A stretch of DNA of 11,235 bases from Flavobacteriales bacterium. Its GTDB lineage: Bacteria; Bacteroidota; Bacteroidia; Flavobacteriales; UA16. This document shows, one piece after another, positions 8,539 through 11,235 of the stretch. The notes beneath the pieces are model-generated. The model did no database searches and was not told the origin of the DNA. It saw only the letters and a list, made by a program, of their open reading frames with translations. Both the position numbers and the translations under genes were made by a program. The stretch lies in assembly GCA_018700255.1 (NCBI GenBank), contig JABISU010000251.1, forward strand, positions 1 through 11,235, given 5' to 3'. Position 1 is the stretch's first letter, and each line of letters begins with the position of its first letter.

Positions 8539-9903
8539 TTATCCTTCTAATGGGCGATCTAAAGAAAACGCCTCTAAGTAATCAGCTACTCGTTGAACGA
8601 AACTACCTCCCAATTGACCATCAACAACTCTGTGGTCATAGCTGTGAGAAAGGAACATCATATGACGTATTGCAATAACATCTCCTTCAGGAGTTTCAAT
8701 AACAGCGGGTTTTTTACGTATAGCTCCAAGTGCCAGAATTCCAACCTGGGGTTGGTTAATAATAGGAGTTCCCATTACATTTCCAAAAGTTCCCACGTTA
8801 CTCATCGTGTAGGTACCACCAGAAATATCATCCGGACCTAATTTCCCAAGTCTTGCACGATTTGCTAAATCATTAATTGCACGAGCGAGCCCTTGGAGGT
8901 TATATGAGTTGGCATTTTTAATCACTGGAACAATCAGATTACCTGTAGGCAGAGCTGCAGCCATTCCGAGATGAATACCCTTATGAATCACAACGTTATC
9001 CCCATCAATACTTGCATTTACTCCAGGAAAATCACCAATAGCTTTAATAATCGCTTCAGCTATTAAAGGAGTGAAAGTTAATTTCTCACCGAATTTCTCT
9101 TGAAATTCTTTCTTATTCTTATTTCTCCAAAGTACCAAACTCGTCACATCCGCTTCAACAAAAGAAGTAACGTGGGGAGATGTTTGTACAGAATCAACCA
9201 TGTGCTTGGCAATCATCTTACGCATCCTATCCATCTCAACAATTTCATATCCACCAGAAACAGATTTGAATGCAGGGTGCGGTTCATCAGATGAAGCAGA
9301 GACTTTATATGCTATAGCCGGTTTAGTGAGATTAGCTGGCGTCGGCTTTGCTGTTGGAACTGTTGTACCACCACGGTTCGCTAAATACGCGATCATATCC
9401 TTCTTCGTCACACGACCTTCAGCACCAGTACCATGTATAGACTCTAGATTTTCCATGCTTACTCCCTCTTCAAAAGCTATGCTTCTTACAAGTGGAGAGT
9501 AGAAACGCCCAGATTTACCTGTTCTTGCAGGAGATGTGACAACTACTGCCGCTGCAAGAGGAGCGGAAACCATTTCAACAACATCTTGAGAGGGAACTGG
9601 AGAAGGTTCAGATTTGGGAGCTGGAGAAGAAACTGACGCAGATGCTGAAGAAGTAGCTTCACCGCCAATCTCGTATCGGGCAATTGGATCTCCAACCTGT
9701 ACTACGTCATCTTCTGAGACTAGCCATTCAACAAGCACTCCGTCTTCTGGAGCTGGAACTTCACTATCAACCTTGTCAGTTGCTATTTCTACTACGGCCT
9801 GGTCTGCCTCGACATTTGCCCCAGCATCAACTAGAAATTTAATTATAGTGGCCTCTGCCACACTTTCGCCCATTTTAGGGAGGAGGATTTCTATGATTGC
9901 CAT
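8539..9903 (-). CDS. 2-oxo acid dehydrogenase complex E2 component (dihydrolipoamide acyltransferase)
   Basis: This is the core acyltransferase of a pyruvate, branched-chain or related 2-oxo acid dehydrogenase complex; it moves an acyl group from lipoyl-lysine to coenzyme A in the cytoplasm. Of its 454 residues, about 1-80 form a lipoyl domain with the lysine to be lipoylated at K44 (EIATDKVDSEV). An Ala/Ser/Pro/Val-rich flexible linker follows (about 82-130), then a peripheral-subunit-binding domain (about 133-175, FYSPLVRSIAFEEG...GTGAEGRVTKKD). The catalytic domain runs from about 215 to the end, with the active-site HRVVDG (H424, D428). The HRVVDG and SYDH context suits the branched-chain/pyruvate E2 type more than the 2-oxoglutarate type, but I cannot decide the substrate. 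No E1 or E3 gene is adjacent. It is the first gene of the minus-strand cluster, and a good -7 promoter match lies 19 bp before the ATG. Confidence 0.94.
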   Translation of the reverse strand: MAIIEILLPKMGESVAEATIIKFLVDAGANVEADQAVVEIATDKVDSEVPAPEDGVLVEWLVSEDDVVQVGDPIARYEIGGEATSSASASVSSPAPKSEPSPVPSQDVVEMVSAPLAAAVVVTSPARTGKSGRFYSPLVRSIAFEEGVSMENLESIHGTGAEGRVTKKDMIAYLANRGGTTVPTAKPTPANLTKPAIAYKVSASSDEPHPAFKSVSGGYEIVEMDRMRKMIAKHMVDSVQTSPHVTSFVEADVTSLVLWRNKNKKEFQEKFGEKLTFTPLIAEAIIKAIGDFPGVNASIDGDNVVIHKGIHLGMAAALPTGNLIVPVIKNANSYNLQGLARAINDLANRARLGKLGPDDISGGTYTMSNVGTFGNVMGTPIINQPQVGILALGAIRKKPAVIETPEGDVIAIRHMMFLSHSYDHRVVDGQLGGSFVQRVADYLEAFSLDRPLEG

Positions 9904-9919
9904 GTAATCAGTTTACAGG

Positions 9920-9990
9920 TTACAAAAGTAATGCGTTCAGGATAAGCTTGAGGTCTTCAAAGCAATTGTATTTTTTGCTTGAGCCAAATT
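9920..9990 (-). pseudogene. Relic of the 3' end of a sugar-transferase-like gene
   Basis: Read on the minus strand from 9990, the bases encode NLAQA, then after one missing base KKYNCFEDLKLILNALLL and a TAA stop (9922-9920). The C-terminus of the protein at 10284 reads NLAYA, RKYNWFEDLKLVFRALFIRS, stop. By hand I count 15 identical residues of 23, and many differing codons are synonymous or third-position changes, as expected for a diverged paralogue rather than chance. The missing base lies next to a run of six A on the coding strand (T on plus, 9971-9976), a usual slippage site. Upstream of 9990 I cannot follow the similarity, and a TAG lies in frame directly before it. It is best read as a decayed tandem duplicate or recombination scar, not a functional gene. 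Confidence 0.6.
9923..9930 (-). promoter_or_regulatory. Candidate Bacteroidota -7 promoter element for the E2 gene
   Basis: On the minus strand these eight bases read TACTTTTG, an exact match to the Bacteroidota sigma-70 -7 consensus TAnnTTTG. They end 19 bp before the E2 start codon, which would leave a short leader of about 12 bases. I find no TTG at the usual -33 distance, so the match rests on one element only. Confidence 0.45.
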
Positions 9991-10027
9991 CTAAAAATCA
10001 TGCAGTTAAATCTGATAGAGGTAACAC

Positions 10028-10165
10028 AGAAATGTGTGGACAGTGTTGTCGCACTATTTTCAAAAACCTTATTAAGTCTTGATGACACAAACAATATCAC
10101 AATTAGCATGTGCTTACACGTAGCCACACAATGGCACCTGTGGTAACTTGTAACCACACATTTCT
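10028..10165. repeat. Cluster of inverted repeats (CCACA/TGTGG units)
   Basis: A perfect 12-bp inverted repeat, AGAAATGTGTGG at 10028-10039 and CCACACATTTCT at 10154-10165, encloses 114 bp. Inside it lies a near-palindrome at 10139-10158 with 6-bp arms TGTGGT/ACCACA, plus two more paired bases in its centre. A third pairing is possible between CCACA (10124-10128) and TGTGG (10139-10143). The arms share bases, so the pairings exclude one another. The palindrome could be an operator and the outer repeat the ends of a small mobile remnant, but the sequence does not decide. Confidence 0.5.
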
Positions 10166-10283
10166 CATCGATTGGTCCTGAAGGCATAGGTAAATAAGGG
10201 ATTCCTCAAAAAAGAGCAAAATCAACGTTTACACTGTAAGCAGACAGTTATGTCGAACCCTTCGATAAAAAACACAAAGAAAT

Positions 10284-11235
10284 TTATGAACGAATAAATA
10301 ACGCACGAAAAACAAGTTTCAAATCTTCGAACCAGTTGTATTTTCGAGCGTAAGCCAAGTTCATTCTCTCTTTTATTCTATCGTCATCGTTTTCAACGGC
10401 ATTAAAGACGGAAGGTCGTGATTCTTTGCCTGGAGCGTCAATGCCTACCCAAGTCGCTTTTCCCAGGAGGACTCTGAAGGAGCGAGATATCCAGGGGGAT
10501 CGGCCCGAGAGGATAAGGAGGGGTGAAAAAAGAAGGAGAGTTAATGACGAAAGGAGATCTAAAATGCGTTTTGAGCGTCGGGCCGAGGGGCCGTAAATAG
10601 CTCGGTCGAGCTCGGTGACGGGGTCTGGACCTGGGCCGCCTGCACCCATAACGGATCCGTCATCAGTCCAGGCAATTCTACACACCACCGTTTTATTAAC
10701 AAGAGAAGAGAGAGCGGTAATGATGTCTGTTGCGCTTACATCTCTACCACTAAAGACGACCTCACCAATCGACTTTATTCTTACCACATCAAAAACAGTG
10801 TTGATTTCATCTGGGCCTATTACAGTTGTGGATTCGGAGATGTTCCCTCTAAGTTCGACAGAGTCGAGCATATTTGAGATGGCTGTGGATTCCGTGGGAG
10901 ATGCAATGATGAGGCGAGAAGTCGGTTTGGCATTTAAACGCCAACCACCAAGGGAGATGCGCCCCAAAATGACAACAGCAGCAAACCAAAACGGCCCCAG
11001 TAGCAGGATGGCTCTAGAAAATCGAAGCGCTTCTGGAAGCAGTCCATATCCTGCAATTAAAACCAACGAACCGACTGCGATTCCTCGGATTACTCTTCGT
11101 GGGATCCATGGCTTGTCATATCCACCGAAAAGGTAAAGCGTGAAAACCCAGAAAACCGAATAGATGCAAAGTGCCTTTATTGTTACGGATTTATCGTACA
11201 GAATGCCCGAATAATCTGAGTAAAAGCCAAGTAAA
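10284..11235 (-). CDS. Membrane protein with degenerate sugar-transferase C-terminus (partial, 5' end outside window)
   Basis: The frame stays open to the right edge, so this is the last 316 residues of a longer protein; a TTG near 11066 is not the true start. In order it shows three hydrophobic segments: IKALCIYSVFWVFTLYLFGG, VIRGIAVGSLVLIAGYGLL, and FSRAILLLGPFWFAAVVILG. Then comes a Rossmann-like part (RLIIASPTESTAISNML...IGEVVFSGRDVSATDII), and finally a fourth hydrophobic segment after ARRSKRILDLLSS with FRVLLGKATWVG and the end KYNWFEDLKLVFRALF. The KR-LD start and the Y...W..DLK end are those of polyprenyl-phosphate sugar transferases, but the catalytic block between them (KFRTM, DELPQ and VGPRP motifs) is absent or reduced. 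I recall a similar arrangement in Bacteroidota proteins fused to an N-terminal GT2 domain; that part would lie beyond the edge. Likely role: surface polysaccharide synthesis or assembly, unproven. Confidence 0.75.
   Translation of the reverse strand, partial: LLGFYSDYSGILYDKSVTIKALCIYSVFWVFTLYLFGGYDKPWIPRRVIRGIAVGSLVLIAGYGLLPEALRFSRAILLLGPFWFAAVVILGRISLGGWRLNAKPTSRLIIASPTESTAISNMLDSVELRGNISESTTVIGPDEINTVFDVVRIKSIGEVVFSGRDVSATDIITALSSLVNKTVVCRIAWTDDGSVMGAGGPGPDPVTELDRAIYGPSARRSKRILDLLSSLTLLLFSPLLILSGRSPWISRSFRVLLGKATWVGIDAPGKESRPSVFNAVENDDDRIKERMNLAYARKYNWFEDLKLVFRALFIRS

Larger units (their letters stand above)
9904..10283. other. 380-bp gap without an intact gene: relic, candidate promoter and repeat cluster
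   Basis: This is the only sizeable non-coding stretch in the window. The E2-proximal part (9920-9990) holds the pseudogene relic and the -7 element; 10028-10165 holds interleaved inverted repeats; 10166-10283 shows only weak features, for example TCGAA-CCC-TTCGA at 10254-10266. That small stem lacks a downstream T-run on either strand, so I do not call it a terminator. A 76-codon open frame on the minus strand (10187-9957) has no recognisable protein character; its end overlaps the relic in another frame. Confidence 0.7.

Noticed and set aside
9614..9907. 97-codon plus-strand open frame rich in Ser and Thr opposite the E2 linker.
   Set aside because: It is the mirror of the Ala/Ser/Pro-rich linker and lipoyl domain of the E2 gene; no independent coding sign.
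10028..10165. Possible replication-origin-like cluster of DnaA boxes (CCACA 9-mers at 10035-10043, 10120-10128, 10139-10147, 10150-10158).
   Set aside because: The best of them match TTATCCACA at only 7 of 9 positions, there is no clear adjoining AT-rich unwinding tract, and no dnaA or other origin gene is near.
9957..10187. A 76-codon minus-strand open frame in the gap.
   Set aside because: Its composition is not protein-like, and its end covers the gene relic in a different frame, so it is probably chance.
10254..10272. TCGAA-CCC-TTCGA hairpin followed by A-rich bases, a possible terminator.
   Set aside because: The stem is 5 bp. For the minus-strand gene the T-run precedes the stem, and on the plus strand an A-run follows, so it does not fit an intrinsic terminator.
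10615..11136. 173-codon plus-strand open frame opposite the membrane protein.
   Set aside because: The minus frame has coherent transmembrane and domain features and continues to the edge; the plus frame has none.

Overview
The window looks like a chromosomal stretch of a marine-type Bacteroidota, probably Flavobacteriales. This is inferred from four things. The histidine ammonia-lyase and FtsE sequences are of the Bacteroidota type. There is a tandem pair of M16 peptidases, the second with a C-terminal LolA-like extension. The polysaccharide-type membrane protein at the right edge resembles a family I associate with this phylum. Ribosome-binding sites are weak, and a Bacteroidota-like -7 element (TAnnTTTG) lies before the E2 gene. 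Base composition looks moderately AT-rich and even. I see no rRNA, tRNA, CRISPR array, insertion sequence or phage gene.

Layout: a complete hutH (minus strand) fills positions 2 to about 1540. Back to back with it begins a tight plus-strand cluster (1601-6553): active M16 zinc peptidase, inactive M16 partner with C-terminal extension, FtsE-type ABC ATPase, and a GT2 glycosyltransferase. The gaps are 21 bp, 1 bp and a 4-bp ATGA overlap. It converges, with only 16 bp between stops, on a minus-strand cluster read from 9903 to 6570: lipoyl-dependent 2-oxo acid dehydrogenase E2, DEDDh 3'-5' exonuclease, and a GT4-like glycosyltransferase. A 380-bp gap (9904-10283) follows, then the C-terminal part of a membrane protein with a degenerate sugar-transferase module (10284 to the right edge, minus strand, 5' end outside the window).

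How the genes fit together: the plus-strand cluster is envelope-oriented (exported proteases, a division or envelope ABC ATPase, a sugar transferase). The minus-strand cluster mixes central metabolism (E2), DNA metabolism (exonuclease) and glycan synthesis. hutH starts histidine catabolism, but no other hut gene is present here.

The least ordinary part is the 380-bp gap. It holds a short, frame-broken relic of the 3' end of a gene homologous to the neighbouring membrane protein. The E2 gene's likely -7 promoter element sits inside the relic's last codons. The gap also has a cluster of interleaved inverted repeats built on CCACA/TGTGG. I see no complete new defence or mobile system; most of the window is housekeeping.
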